Below are positions 50,582 through 59,054 of a stretch of DNA of 64,000 nucleotides, in pieces. The notes under the pieces are model-generated. The model did no database searches and was not told where the DNA came from. It worked only from the letters and a program-made list of their open reading frames with translations. The position numbers and the translations under genes are program-made. Position 1 is the first letter of the stretch, and each line of letters begins with the position of its first letter. Origin of the DNA: Collinsella sp. OM04-5 (lineage in GTDB: Bacteria; Actinomycetota; Coriobacteriia; Coriobacteriales; Coriobacteriaceae); contig NZ_QSUU01000010.1 of NCBI RefSeq assembly GCF_003439125.1, positions 1 through 64,000 on the forward strand, written 5' to 3'.

Positions 50582-52903
50582 ATGCCTAAAACGCTTTTAG
50601 TATTTCCCCCAGGATGGAGTCCAGTGGGGCCGTATCTTGCCTTGCCTATTTTGAAGTCATATCTTCAAGAGGTTGAACAATACAAAGTTGACATTGTTGA
50701 CTTAAACGTGGAATTTTACGATGACCTCCTATCTTTTAGACATGTCGAAGAGTGCTGTAAAAGGTATCGGGAATCAAAGGATTCGTTTAGTTCGAATGTT
50801 CAATTAACAATCGAGTTGATACAAAAGTCGGCACTTAATGTTGACGAGGCAAAAGATATTTTCAGATCGAAGAGATACTTTAATCTAAAAGAAAGACAAT
50901 ATGCTGAAAACATTTTTAGAAATGCACTCTATATCATAAATCACGTCTCATATGGAGTTAAATACACGTTCAACTCCATAGATCTGCCCTATGATTATTA
51001 TTCGACACCAGAAATAATGAAATCGCTTGCGGATACCTTGCATAATCCGTTTATTTCCTTCTATGAAACTGCCTTTCTTAAGCGTATTCAGAGGGAAAAA
51101 ATCGAGTTTATTGGGATTTCGGTGAGCGGCTGTTTCCAATTGATTTCTGCAGTTACGTTAGCGAAACTGATTAAAGAAGAATGTCCATCTGTTAAACACG
51201 TCTCATTGGGCGGCAATTACATTACTCGTTTAGCAGATGACTGCATGAAAGAATGGCTTCCCTTTTTTGAATACATTGATTCGATAATGATGTATGACGG
51301 CGAAGAGCCGCTTGCACGTCTTCTTGAGGCTCTTGACTCTGGTGATGACAATCTCGACTGTGTTCCAAACCTTTGCCATGCTAAAGGTGGAAAGATATAT
51401 AAAAACCATCGGATTGAGCAAACATTTATCAACGATACAGTTCCCGATTTCGATGGCTTCGCCCTTTCTAAATACTTCATGCCTGAGTTAATATTGCCGG
51501 TTTATTCCTCTAGGCAGTGTTTTAATCATTGCGCCTTCTGCACCATTCCCGGTGCTACCGGTGGCTGTTACCGAAAGATGCCTATATCGAGAGTATTTGA
51601 AATAATGTGTCGGTTAAATGAAAAATACGGCACGAGAGTTTTCTCTTTTGTGGATGAAACATTCGAAGGCAAAAGAATGGAGCAACTCGCGGATGAAATA
51701 AATGCATCGGGAAAAACGTTTTTCTGGCATGGAGAAACGAGGTTCTCTCCAACCCTAAGTACAGAAGTTTTTAACAAGATATACCAAAGTGGATGTAGGC
51801 AGATTCAGTTTGGCCTCGAGTCATACAACCAAAGAGTTCTTGATCTAATGAAGAAGAACACGAGAGTTGATTGGATTGATCGCAATATCCATGATTGTCT
51901 CAATGCGGGTATTCCTGTTCACCTATTTTTTATGATTGGCTTTCCGACCGAAACTAAAGAAGAGGCTCTGAACACCTTAGCTTATACAGAGAATGTTTTG
52001 AATTATTCAAAACAGGTATGTGGTGTTCCATATTCCACGAGAGGATTTACGAATTTTGGTCTCGTTATGGGGTCGGATGTTTGGTATCATCCCGATAAGT
52101 ATGGTGTCTCTGTAATGCCGAAGTCCCAATATGAGGATTTGCGCCTCGAAGTGGATTATGTTTCAGGCACTGGTTTAACTTTAAATGAAGCAAAATCCTT
52201 ATCTGATGAGCATCATATTGATTTTTATATGCAAGAGGTCATAAACGGTAGCGACACAATTGACTTGCCCCAGCGGCTTCATATTTCAGAGGTGACCTGG
52301 ATCCTAGATTCTATTCACGCTGTCAGGTATAAGGGACATTTGACCAAAGTAAAGCGACGGCTAACTAGCCTGAATCCAGCTGATCGAATCTGGCTGGATT
52401 CCAAGACCTCTGTCGTGCTCGTTGAGCCATTTGCCTACTTCTATAATTCTGAATACCATCATGTCTATGCTGTTTCCCAGTTGGTATACCTTAAGTTGGC
52501 CCGTTTATTGGAGGCCGATTGTAGCATTTCTCTTATTCTTGATCAGGGCGACCTCGAGCTGACAAGGGCGATAGAAGAACTGTTGCATTATGGATTGCTG
52601 AATACAAATATCGATGCCGATTATGTAATGCACGATAATGGTTTTCAATTGGTTAAAAGTTCGTTTGTTAAAGAAGTCGGACGCTCAAAAGAGGGGTTAA
52701 GAGTACTGCTGAGTTGTGCCACCCATAGAATGTGTGCGGTTAATGATTTTTCGTTCGCTTTGCTTTCGTTGTTTGAAAAGCCGATTACTAAGAACGAGGT
52801 GCGCGACATTTTGAAAAAAGAGGGACTATCGACAAACGAGGAGCAATTAAACAAGTTGGTTGATAATTGCATGAAAGCAGATATACTACAATTGATTAGA
52901 TAG
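50582..52903 (+). CDS. Cobalamin-binding radical SAM enzyme with PqqD-like C-terminal domains
   Basis: 773 residues. The first 300 form a B12-binding-like domain (FPPGWSPVGPYLALPILKSY; IGISVSGCFQLISAV; VSLGGNYITRL). The radical SAM core follows with CFNHCAFC (Cys 313, 317, 320) and later GLESYNQRVLDLMKKNT. The last 200 residues contain two segments that look like PqqD/RRE peptide-binding units (one about 615-680 with QLVYLKLARLLEADCSIS, one about 700-773 with VNDFSFALLSLFEKPITKNE). Such enzymes methylate or rearrange ribosomal peptides. A 36-residue peptide gene follows 13 bp downstream. Reaction unknown. Confidence 0.85.
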   Translation: MPKTLLVFPPGWSPVGPYLALPILKSYLQEVEQYKVDIVDLNVEFYDDLLSFRHVEECCKRYRESKDSFSSNVQLTIELIQKSALNVDEAKDIFRSKRYFNLKERQYAENIFRNALYIINHVSYGVKYTFNSIDLPYDYYSTPEIMKSLADTLHNPFISFYETAFLKRIQREKIEFIGISVSGCFQLISAVTLAKLIKEECPSVKHVSLGGNYITRLADDCMKEWLPFFEYIDSIMMYDGEEPLARLLEALDSGDDNLDCVPNLCHAKGGKIYKNHRIEQTFINDTVPDFDGFALSKYFMPELILPVYSSRQCFNHCAFCTIPGATGGCYRKMPISRVFEIMCRLNEKYGTRVFSFVDETFEGKRMEQLADEINASGKTFFWHGETRFSPTLSTEVFNKIYQSGCRQIQFGLESYNQRVLDLMKKNTRVDWIDRNIHDCLNAGIPVHLFFMIGFPTETKEEALNTLAYTENVLNYSKQVCGVPYSTRGFTNFGLVMGSDVWYHPDKYGVSVMPKSQYEDLRLEVDYVSGTGLTLNEAKSLSDEHHIDFYMQEVINGSDTIDLPQRLHISEVTWILDSIHAVRYKGHLTKVKRRLTSLNPADRIWLDSKTSVVLVEPFAYFYNSEYHHVYAVSQLVYLKLARLLEADCSISLILDQGDLELTRAIEELLHYGLLNTNIDADYVMHDNGFQLVKSSFVKEVGRSKEGLRVLLSCATHRMCAVNDFSFALLSLFEKPITKNEVRDILKKEGLSTNEEQLNKLVDNCMKADILQLIR

Positions 52904-52916
52904 AGGAGGTTTCTGC

Positions 52917-53027
52917 ATGGACGTTATTAACAAAGATCTCTTGGAGCAACTGAAAGAGTCTCAGGAAGAGGGCGTCGTGGTAGAAGTGTTCGACTTTGAG
53001 GACTACATGGATAAATTCTGCCATTAG
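52917..53027 (+). CDS. Candidate RiPP precursor peptide
   Basis: 36 residues, MDVINKDLLEQLKESQEEG followed by VVVEVFDFEDYMDKFCH. A strong GAGGAGG site sits 6 bases upstream of the ATG. The first half is helical and charged, like a leader; the second is rich in aromatic and acidic residues with one Cys and one His at the very end, like a core. Its position right after a radical SAM gene with PqqD-like domains and right before a terminator supports the precursor role. It does not resemble a family known to me. Confidence 0.65.
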   Translation: MDVINKDLLEQLKESQEEGVVVEVFDFEDYMDKFCH

Positions 53028-53049
53028 TTTCGGAATTAACTTGCCTCGC

Positions 53050-53088
53050 TTAAAGGAGAAGTCGATTATCGATTTCTCCTTTTTTAAT
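53050..53088 (+). terminator. Terminator of the peptide operon
   Basis: AAAGGAGAAGTCGAT pairs with ATCGATTTCTCCTTT, then a TTTTT run. It lies 24 bp after the peptide stop and closes the MFS-radical SAM-peptide unit. Confidence 0.88.
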
Positions 53089-53215
53089 TAAAGATATTTT
53101 TGGAATACATGCTCTTAGCACAGGTTGGCGTCTCAGTAAACTGGGAGGTTGCTTTGGCTAGTTAGAGATATGTGAACGTCCGTTAGACTGAATCTCAGGG
53201 TAGAAGGGGCCTCCA

Positions 53216-55216
53216 GTGTCCAGATCAACAAGGCAATGCTGCGTTTCGGCTAATAAGAACGATGGCTTTTTGCGTGTGGCGGCGGCGTCGCCGCGGATTC
53301 GCGTGGCCGATGTCGAGGGCAATGCCGAGGTTGCACTGGTGGCTGTTCGCGATGCTGCCGAGCGTGGCGTTCGCGCGCTGGTGCTGCCCGAGCTTAACCT
53401 GACCGGCTATACCGCGGCCGATCTGTTCCATAACCGCACACTGCTGCATGCCTGCGAGGCTGCTCTGGTGCATATCCTCGACGAGACTCGTGAGCTGCCG
53501 ATTGTCTTTACCATTGGTCTTCCCGTTGCGGTTGCCGAGAATATCTACAACTGTGTCGCTGTGTGCTGCGCGGGCGAGCTTTTGGGCCTCACGGCCAAGA
53601 AGTATTTGCCCAACTATGGCGAGTTCTATGAGCGCCGTTGGTTTGCTCCGGCACCTACCGATCCCGTTTGGCTTGAATTTGCCGGTCAGGGTCCGGTCCC
53701 GTTGGGCTCGGGGCTTGTCTACCGTTGCTGTGATGAGGGCACCGAGGACCTGGTGCTGGGCGTTGAGGTCTGCGAGGACCTGTGGGTGCCGGCGCCTCCT
53801 TCGACCGAGATGGCGCTTGCCGGTGCGACGGTGATTCTCAACCCGTCGGCCTCGGACGAGATCATCGGCAAAGCGGATTACCGCCGCAGCCTCATCTCCA
53901 ACCAGAGCGCACGCCTGTACTGCGCCTATGCCTACGCAGACGCGAGCGAGGGCGAGTCCACGACCGACATGGTCTTTGCGGGCGAGAACCTTATCTACGA
54001 AAACGGCTCCAAGCTCGCCGCGACCAAACTGCTTACCTGCGATATGGCCATCGCCGATGTCGATCTTGACCGCCTGGTTGCCGAGCGCCGTCGCTCGACG
54101 ACGTGGGCGCGCGCGGACGATGCGCCGGAGGCCACGACCGTTGAGTTTTCTTTTGAGGGCGTGCTGGCCAAAGAGCCTGTCCTGCGCGATGCCTGCGATA
54201 TCGACCGTGTTTTCCCTCGCGCGCCTTTTGTGCCGGCCGACCACGGTGATCTGGCCGAGCGCTGCGAGACCATCCTCGACCTGCAGACCGCCGGCCTCAA
54301 GACCCGCCTTGCCCATACGGGTACCAAGGCGGCTGTCATCGGTCTTTCGGGCGGCCTGGACTCCACGTTGGCACTGCTTGTGACCGTGCGCGCCTTTGAT
54401 GCGCTGGGGCTGCCGCGCACCGGTATCACGGCCGTGTCCATGCCCGGCTTTGGCACGACGCATCGCACCAAGTCGAATGCCGAGTCGCTCGCTCGCGACC
54501 TTGGCGTGAGCTTCCGCGAGGTTTCGATTCACGCGGCCGTGGAGCAGCACTTTAGGGACATTGAGCACGATCCGGCCGTGCAGGACGTGACCTACGAGAA
54601 CAGCCAGGCCCGCGAGCGTACGCAGATCCTGATGGACCTGGCCAACCAGGCTGGCGGTTTTGTCATCGGCACGGGCGACCTGTCGGAGCTGGCGCTCGGC
54701 TGGGCTACGTACAACGGCGACCATATGAGCATGTACGCCGTCAACTCGAGCGTTCCCAAGACGCTCGTGCGCCATCTGGTGCGCTATGCGGCCGATGTCT
54801 TTGGCGGGCGCATCGCCAAGGTGCTGCTCGATATCCTCGATACGCCGGTGTCTCCCGAACTTCTGCCGCCCACGGGCGACGGCGAGATTGCGCAGAAGAC
54901 CGAGGATTTGGTGGGCCCGTACGAGCTGCACGACTACTTCCTCTACTACCTGCTGCGTTTTGGCTTTGAGCCCGGCAAGATCTACCGCATGGCGCTCAAG
55001 AGCTTTGAGGGTGTCTACGATGCCAAGACCGTCCACACGTGGCTGCGTACGTTCTACCGTCGCTTCTTTGCCCAGCAGTTTAAGCGCAGCTGCCTGCCCG
55101 ATGGTCCCAAGGTGGGCTCGGTGACGCTCAGCCCGCGCGGCGATTGGCGTATGCCGAGTGACGCCAGCTCGCATCTGTGGCTTGCGCAGATCGACGCACT
55201 CAATCCAATTGACTAA
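53216..55216 (+). CDS. nadE: Glutamine-dependent NAD(+) synthase
   Basis: 666 residues: an N-terminal nitrilase-type glutaminase (LPELNLTGY Glu, KKYLPNYGEFYE Lys, EVCEDLW Cys) makes ammonia, channelled to the C-terminal synthetase (GLSGGLDSTLAL P-loop, GTGDLSELALGWATYNGD). Length and order match the two-domain NadE. GTG start with AAGGGG upstream. The gene returns to the GC-rich codon use of the chromosome just after the AT-rich island. It has its own terminator. Confidence 0.95.
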   Translation: MSRSTRQCCVSANKNDGFLRVAAASPRIRVADVEGNAEVALVAVRDAAERGVRALVLPELNLTGYTAADLFHNRTLLHACEAALVHILDETRELPIVFTIGLPVAVAENIYNCVAVCCAGELLGLTAKKYLPNYGEFYERRWFAPAPTDPVWLEFAGQGPVPLGSGLVYRCCDEGTEDLVLGVEVCEDLWVPAPPSTEMALAGATVILNPSASDEIIGKADYRRSLISNQSARLYCAYAYADASEGESTTDMVFAGENLIYENGSKLAATKLLTCDMAIADVDLDRLVAERRRSTTWARADDAPEATTVEFSFEGVLAKEPVLRDACDIDRVFPRAPFVPADHGDLAERCETILDLQTAGLKTRLAHTGTKAAVIGLSGGLDSTLALLVTVRAFDALGLPRTGITAVSMPGFGTTHRTKSNAESLARDLGVSFREVSIHAAVEQHFRDIEHDPAVQDVTYENSQARERTQILMDLANQAGGFVIGTGDLSELALGWATYNGDHMSMYAVNSSVPKTLVRHLVRYAADVFGGRIAKVLLDILDTPVSPELLPPTGDGEIAQKTEDLVGPYELHDYFLYYLLRFGFEPGKIYRMALKSFEGVYDAKTVHTWLRTFYRRFFAQQFKRSCLPDGPKVGSVTLSPRGDWRMPSDASSHLWLAQIDALNPID

Positions 55217-55284
55217 GGTTGGCTAAATTGAACCAATACGGGGTTTGCAAGCGTTACACTTTTGCAATCTGATGGCCCGTATCG

Positions 55285-55316
55285 CGCGGCGCTCTTGTCG
55301 GAGCGCCGCGTTTTTT
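55285..55316 (+). terminator. nadE terminator
   Basis: 10-bp stem CGCGGCGCTC/GAGCGCCGCG with a 6-base loop, then TTTTTT. Confidence 0.85.
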
Positions 55317-55334
55317 ATATCGAAAGGTGGCACC

Positions 55335-56498
55335 ATGCAGGCATCGCAGCGTCTCGACCGCTTTGGCGCGGAGGTCTTCGCCTCGCTCAACAACAAGCTG
55401 CTCACGCTGAAGGCTCAGGGTAAGACCATTTACAACATGAGCGTGGGAACGCCCGACTTTAAGCCGTACGACCACGTGGTCGAGGCGCTCACGCAAGCGG
55501 CCCAGGACCCCGAGATGTGGAAGTATGCCCTGCGCGACCTGCCCGAACTCAAGCAAGCCGTGTGCGATTACTATGAGCGCCGCTTTGGCGTTTTGGGCAT
55601 TACGCCGTCTATGGTGCAGTCGTGCAACGGCACGCAGGAGGGCGTGGGCCACTTGGGTCTGGCCCTGCTCGATCCGGGCGACACCATCCTGGTGCCCGAT
55701 CCGTGCTACCCGGTCTTTGAGGCGGGTGCCAAGATCGCCGATGCCAAGCTCGAATACTATCCGCTGGTGGCGGAGCACAATTACCTGCCCTATGTGGCGG
55801 GTATCGATCCCGAGGTGGCCGATCGTGCCAAGTATATGATCGTGTCGCTGCCCGCGAACCCGGTCGGCTCGGTGGGCACTCCCGAGGTCTACGAGGAGAT
55901 TATCGCTTTCGCCCGCGAGCACGACCTGCTCATCGTCCATGACAACGCGTACTCCGACATCGTGTTCGACGGCGAGCCGGGCGGCAGCTTCTTGCAGTAT
56001 CCCGGCGCGCTCGAGGTGGGCGTTGAGTTCTTCTCGCTCTCCAAGTCGTTTAACGTCACCGGTGCGCGTATCGGCTTTTTGGTCGGCCGCGAGGATGTGG
56101 TCTCTGCCTTTGCCAAGCTGCGCGGCCAGATCGACTTCGGTATGTTCTTCCCGATTCAGAAGGCCGCCATCGCCTGCCTGAACGGTCCGCGCGATGAGGT
56201 CGAGGCGCAGCGTCTGAAGTACCAGGAGCGCCGCGATGCCCTGTGCGACGGTCTTGAGGGCTTGGGCTGGGAGCGTCCCAACGCGCATGGCTCTATGTTT
56301 GTGTGGGCCAAGCTTCCCGGTGGTCGCACCGATTCCATGGCGTTTTGCGAGGAGCTTATGGAGAAGGCCGGCGTTGTGGTGACGCCGGGCGCGAGCTTTG
56401 GTCCTTCGGGTGAGGGGCATGTGCGCATGGCGCTGGTCCTGCCGCCCGATCAGATCGCTTTGGCTGTCGAGGCCATTCGCGAGGCGGGCCTGTATTAG
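55335..56498 (+). CDS. Class I/II aminotransferase, LL-DAP aminotransferase-like
   Basis: 387-residue PLP enzyme of fold type I. PLP Lys in SLSKSFNVTGARIGF; NPVGSVGTPEVYEE is the variant of the usual NPTG, and HDNAYSDIVFDG supplies the PLP Asp and Tyr. The sequence resembles DapL/DapX-type enzymes. With dapH, dapB and lysA-dapA 4-8 kb away it could be the N-acetyl-LL-diaminopimelate aminotransferase of the acetyl pathway, but a general role cannot be excluded. AAAGGTGG site. Confidence 0.78.
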   Translation: MQASQRLDRFGAEVFASLNNKLLTLKAQGKTIYNMSVGTPDFKPYDHVVEALTQAAQDPEMWKYALRDLPELKQAVCDYYERRFGVLGITPSMVQSCNGTQEGVGHLGLALLDPGDTILVPDPCYPVFEAGAKIADAKLEYYPLVAEHNYLPYVAGIDPEVADRAKYMIVSLPANPVGSVGTPEVYEEIIAFAREHDLLIVHDNAYSDIVFDGEPGGSFLQYPGALEVGVEFFSLSKSFNVTGARIGFLVGREDVVSAFAKLRGQIDFGMFFPIQKAAIACLNGPRDEVEAQRLKYQERRDALCDGLEGLGWERPNAHGSMFVWAKLPGGRTDSMAFCEELMEKAGVVVTPGASFGPSGEGHVRMALVLPPDQIALAVEAIREAGLY

Positions 56499-56640
56499 AA
56501 AGCTATTCCGCTCGTCAATAGCTCGAAACCGATTTCGTGCAGTTATTTTACGAATCCTGCAAACAATTTCGGTAAACGGTCGATTTTTGGCTGCGAATAG
56601 GAGCATAATCAAAGTCCCGATTGGATGTATTGGGATTACG

Positions 56641-56676
56641 GCAAGCCGCTCGGGTCGTTCCCGGGCGGCTTGTTTG
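56641..56676 (+). promoter_or_regulatory. Hairpin in the ldh leader
   Basis: GCAAGCCGCTCGGG and CCCGGGCGGCTTG form a stem followed by TTTGTGG, 24 bp before the ldh start. It could be the tail of the upstream gene or an attenuator of ldh. Confidence 0.5.
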
Positions 56677-56698
56677 TGGAGAGAGATGGGAGTTTCTA

Positions 56699-57649
56699 AT
56701 GGTTAACGAGAAGAAGGTTGCTATTGTCGGCTGCGGTTTCGTTGGTTCGTCTTCGGCGTTCGCGCTGATGCAGAGTGGTCTGTTCTCCGAGATGGTCCTC
56801 ATCGACGTGGACAAGAACCGCGCCGAGGGTGAGGCCCTGGATATCGCGCACGGCATGACGTTTGCCGAGCCGATGAAGATCTACGCCGGCGATTATTCCG
56901 ATGTCGCCGACGCCGCCATGATCGTCGTCACCGCTGGCGCTGCCCAGAAGCCCGGTGAGACTCGCCTGGACCTGGTCAACAAGAACGTCAACATCTTTAA
57001 GTCCATCATTCCCGAAATTAAGAAGTCTGGCTTCGACGGCATTCTGCTCATTGTCTCCAACCCGGTCGATGTTCTGACCTATGCCGCCATCAAGATGTCC
57101 GGCCTGCCCGAGGGCCATGTCATCGGCTCCGGCACCGTGCTCGACACTGGCCGTCTGCAGCAGATGCTTGGTGCCCACGTCGAGGTTGACCCGCGCGATG
57201 TCCAGGCCTATGTCATGGGTGAGCACGGCGACTCTGAGTTTGTCGCTTGGTCCAGCGCCCAGGTTGCCGGCGTGCCGCTGAACACTTTCTGCGAGCTTCA
57301 CGGTCATCTGGAGCATGAGGCTGCCGAGAAGCGCATCGCCGAGGACGTCAAGAACTCCGCCTACACCATCATCGAGAAGAAGCACGCCACCTACTATGGC
57401 GTCGCCATGGCCGTCAAGCGCATCTGCACCGCCGTCATGCGCGATGAGCAGACCGTTCTGCCCGTCTCCTCGCTCATGGTGGGCGAGTATGGCCTGTCCG
57501 ATCTTGCCATCTCCATGCCGACGGTCGTTGGCCGCGACGGCGTCGTCTGTCGCGTCCCCGTGCCGCTGAACGATGACGAGCAGCATGAGCTCACCGCCTC
57601 CGCCAAGGCCCTCAAGGACATCATCGACAGCGTCGACTTCTCCTGCTAA
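56699..57649 (+). CDS. ldh: L-lactate dehydrogenase
   Basis: 316-residue NAD-dependent LDH: pyruvate to lactate in fermentation. Rossmann GCGFVGSSSAFAL, substrate-loop TAGAAQKPGETRLDL (Gln-Lys-Pro-Gly-Glu-Thr-Arg supports lactate and not malate), SNPVDVLTYAA, and catalytic EHGDSEF with the active-site His. Regulation by FBP is likely in this branch but not proven here. Possible GAGAG site. A terminator follows. Confidence 0.94.
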   Translation: MVNEKKVAIVGCGFVGSSSAFALMQSGLFSEMVLIDVDKNRAEGEALDIAHGMTFAEPMKIYAGDYSDVADAAMIVVTAGAAQKPGETRLDLVNKNVNIFKSIIPEIKKSGFDGILLIVSNPVDVLTYAAIKMSGLPEGHVIGSGTVLDTGRLQQMLGAHVEVDPRDVQAYVMGEHGDSEFVAWSSAQVAGVPLNTFCELHGHLEHEAAEKRIAEDVKNSAYTIIEKKHATYYGVAMAVKRICTAVMRDEQTVLPVSSLMVGEYGLSDLAISMPTVVGRDGVVCRVPVPLNDDEQHELTASAKALKDIIDSVDFSC

Positions 57650-57681
57650 ATCAAGCTCGCTAGAGCGAAAAGCTACAATGA

Positions 57682-57716
57682 AGGCGTCCGGGTCCACACG
57701 GCCCGGGCGCCTTTTT
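57682..57716 (+). terminator. ldh terminator
   Basis: AGGCGTCCGGG pairs with CCCGGGCGCCT, then TTTTTGG. Confidence 0.82.
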
Positions 57717-57769
57717 GGTGCAAAGTAACCTGACCCCAATGCACCATAGTTGCCCCAATGCACCATAGT
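57717..57769. repeat. GGTGCAAAG..ATGCACC repeat, copy 1 with tandem extension
   Basis: A 30-bp unit (57717-57746) with GGTGCA at one end and TGCACC at the other and AACCTGACCCC in the middle; 27 of 30 bases equal copy 2 at 58949. The last 17 bases (CCCCAATGCACCATAGT) are repeated in tandem at 57753-57769. Confidence 0.7.
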
Positions 57770-57782
57770 CGATGGGAGGGCC

Positions 57783-58943
57783 ATGTCGGATTCGCCTAAT
57801 TTTTTAACCTATGCCCAGACGGCGTTTGATCCGTTTGAGGAGAGGCCGTTCTGCGCGGTGGATAGCCTCGTCTTTGCGTGGTTGTCCTATTTGCGTTTGC
57901 CGGGTGATATGGCGGAGCTGACGAACTGGCAGGGCCTAGACGTACGCGAGCTGCTGCGTGCCGAGTGCTACCGGGACATGATTGACGACTTGTGGGACCC
58001 GGAGGGGAGCAAGGCCTTGCTGGAGGCCGTGGCAGCAAGTCCTCGCTACCGTGGCGTGCACGTTTGCGGCTATCGTGCCGTGAGCGATGTGGTGGCGACA
58101 GAGCAGTTTGCAGCCATGGCGTTCCGGTTTCCGGCGGGGTTTAGCTATCTTTCCTTCCGGGGGACCGACAGCACGATTGTGGGCTGGAAAGAGGACTTTA
58201 ACATGGCGTTCCGGTATCCTGTGCCGGCCCAGGAATCCGCGGCGCGTTATGTGGACGAGGCGGCGGATGCGATTGACGGGCCGCTTTTGTGCGGAGGTCA
58301 TTCCAAGGGTGGAAACCTTGCGGTGTACGGTGCGGCGATGTGCTCCGATGTCGCCCGTGCGCGAATCGAACAGGCGTATTCCCATGATGGTCCGGGTTTC
58401 GTCGAGGAGTTTCTGAACGGCAACGCCTTTGCCGATCTTTCCGGTCGAATCGACAAGACGCTACCTCGGTCGTCGATCTTTGGCATGATGTTCGAGACGC
58501 AGGAGGACTATGCCATCGTTGAGAGCACCGAGTTCAGCCTGCTGCAGCACAATCCCTTTAGCTGGGTGGTTGATGGTCGCGACTTCGTGTACTGTGAGCG
58601 CCTGTCTGCCGGTGCTCGATACGTTGATGGCTCCATTCGCGAGATGCTGCTTGCAGTTTCGCCTAGCGAGCGCGAGCGTTTTGTAGATGCGTTGTTCTCC
58701 GTGTTTGAGGCTACGGGTGCTGAGCGGTTTGCGGATATCGCTGGGAATCTGCGCGAGAGCCTGCCCGTGATGCTCCAGGCTGCGCAAGGGTTTGACAAGG
58801 ATACGCGACGCTTTGTCTCGCAGACCATCGTGGCAATTCTTAAGTGTGCGCTGCTGCCCAAACGTCCCGAGTTCAGCGTGCCTTCTAGTGGTAAGAGCCT
58901 GGCAGAACAGCTCGAGGTATGGCAGTCCGAGCTCCTGCGCTAG
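57783..58943 (+). CDS. DUF2974 (Mbeg1-like) alpha/beta-hydrolase
   Basis: 386 residues. Alpha/beta-hydrolase signs are SFRGTD, LCGGHSKGGNLAVYGA (nucleophile Ser) and YSHDGPGF; this matches the Mbeg1-like DUF2974 family, related to lipases but of unknown substrate. GGGAGGG site. It starts right after the AACCTG-type repeat and ends 6 bp before its second copy, so the gene is framed by the repeats. Confidence 0.85.
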   Translation: MSDSPNFLTYAQTAFDPFEERPFCAVDSLVFAWLSYLRLPGDMAELTNWQGLDVRELLRAECYRDMIDDLWDPEGSKALLEAVAASPRYRGVHVCGYRAVSDVVATEQFAAMAFRFPAGFSYLSFRGTDSTIVGWKEDFNMAFRYPVPAQESAARYVDEAADAIDGPLLCGGHSKGGNLAVYGAAMCSDVARARIEQAYSHDGPGFVEEFLNGNAFADLSGRIDKTLPRSSIFGMMFETQEDYAIVESTEFSLLQHNPFSWVVDGRDFVYCERLSAGARYVDGSIREMLLAVSPSERERFVDALFSVFEATGAERFADIAGNLRESLPVMLQAAQGFDKDTRRFVSQTIVAILKCALLPKRPEFSVPSSGKSLAEQLEVWQSELLR

Positions 58944-58948
58944 CCATT

Positions 58949-58978
58949 GGTGCAAAGCAACCTGTCCCCGATGCACCA
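58949..58978. repeat. GGTGCAAAG..ATGCACC repeat, copy 2
   Basis: Direct copy of the 30-bp unit at 57717, central motif AACCTGTCCCC. Located 6 bp after the DUF2974 stop. Confidence 0.7.
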
Positions 58979-59054
58979 ATCTTCGATGCGCCTGGGGCGG
59001 GCTCGACCGCTATACTGGTTCGTGCTCAATTCAATCTAGAACGGAATGCCGTAT

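Noticed and set aside
53110..53166. 18-codon frame after the peptide terminator
   Set aside because: It lies beyond the terminator with only a weak GGA before it; no sign of leader/core organisation, so not counted as a second precursor.
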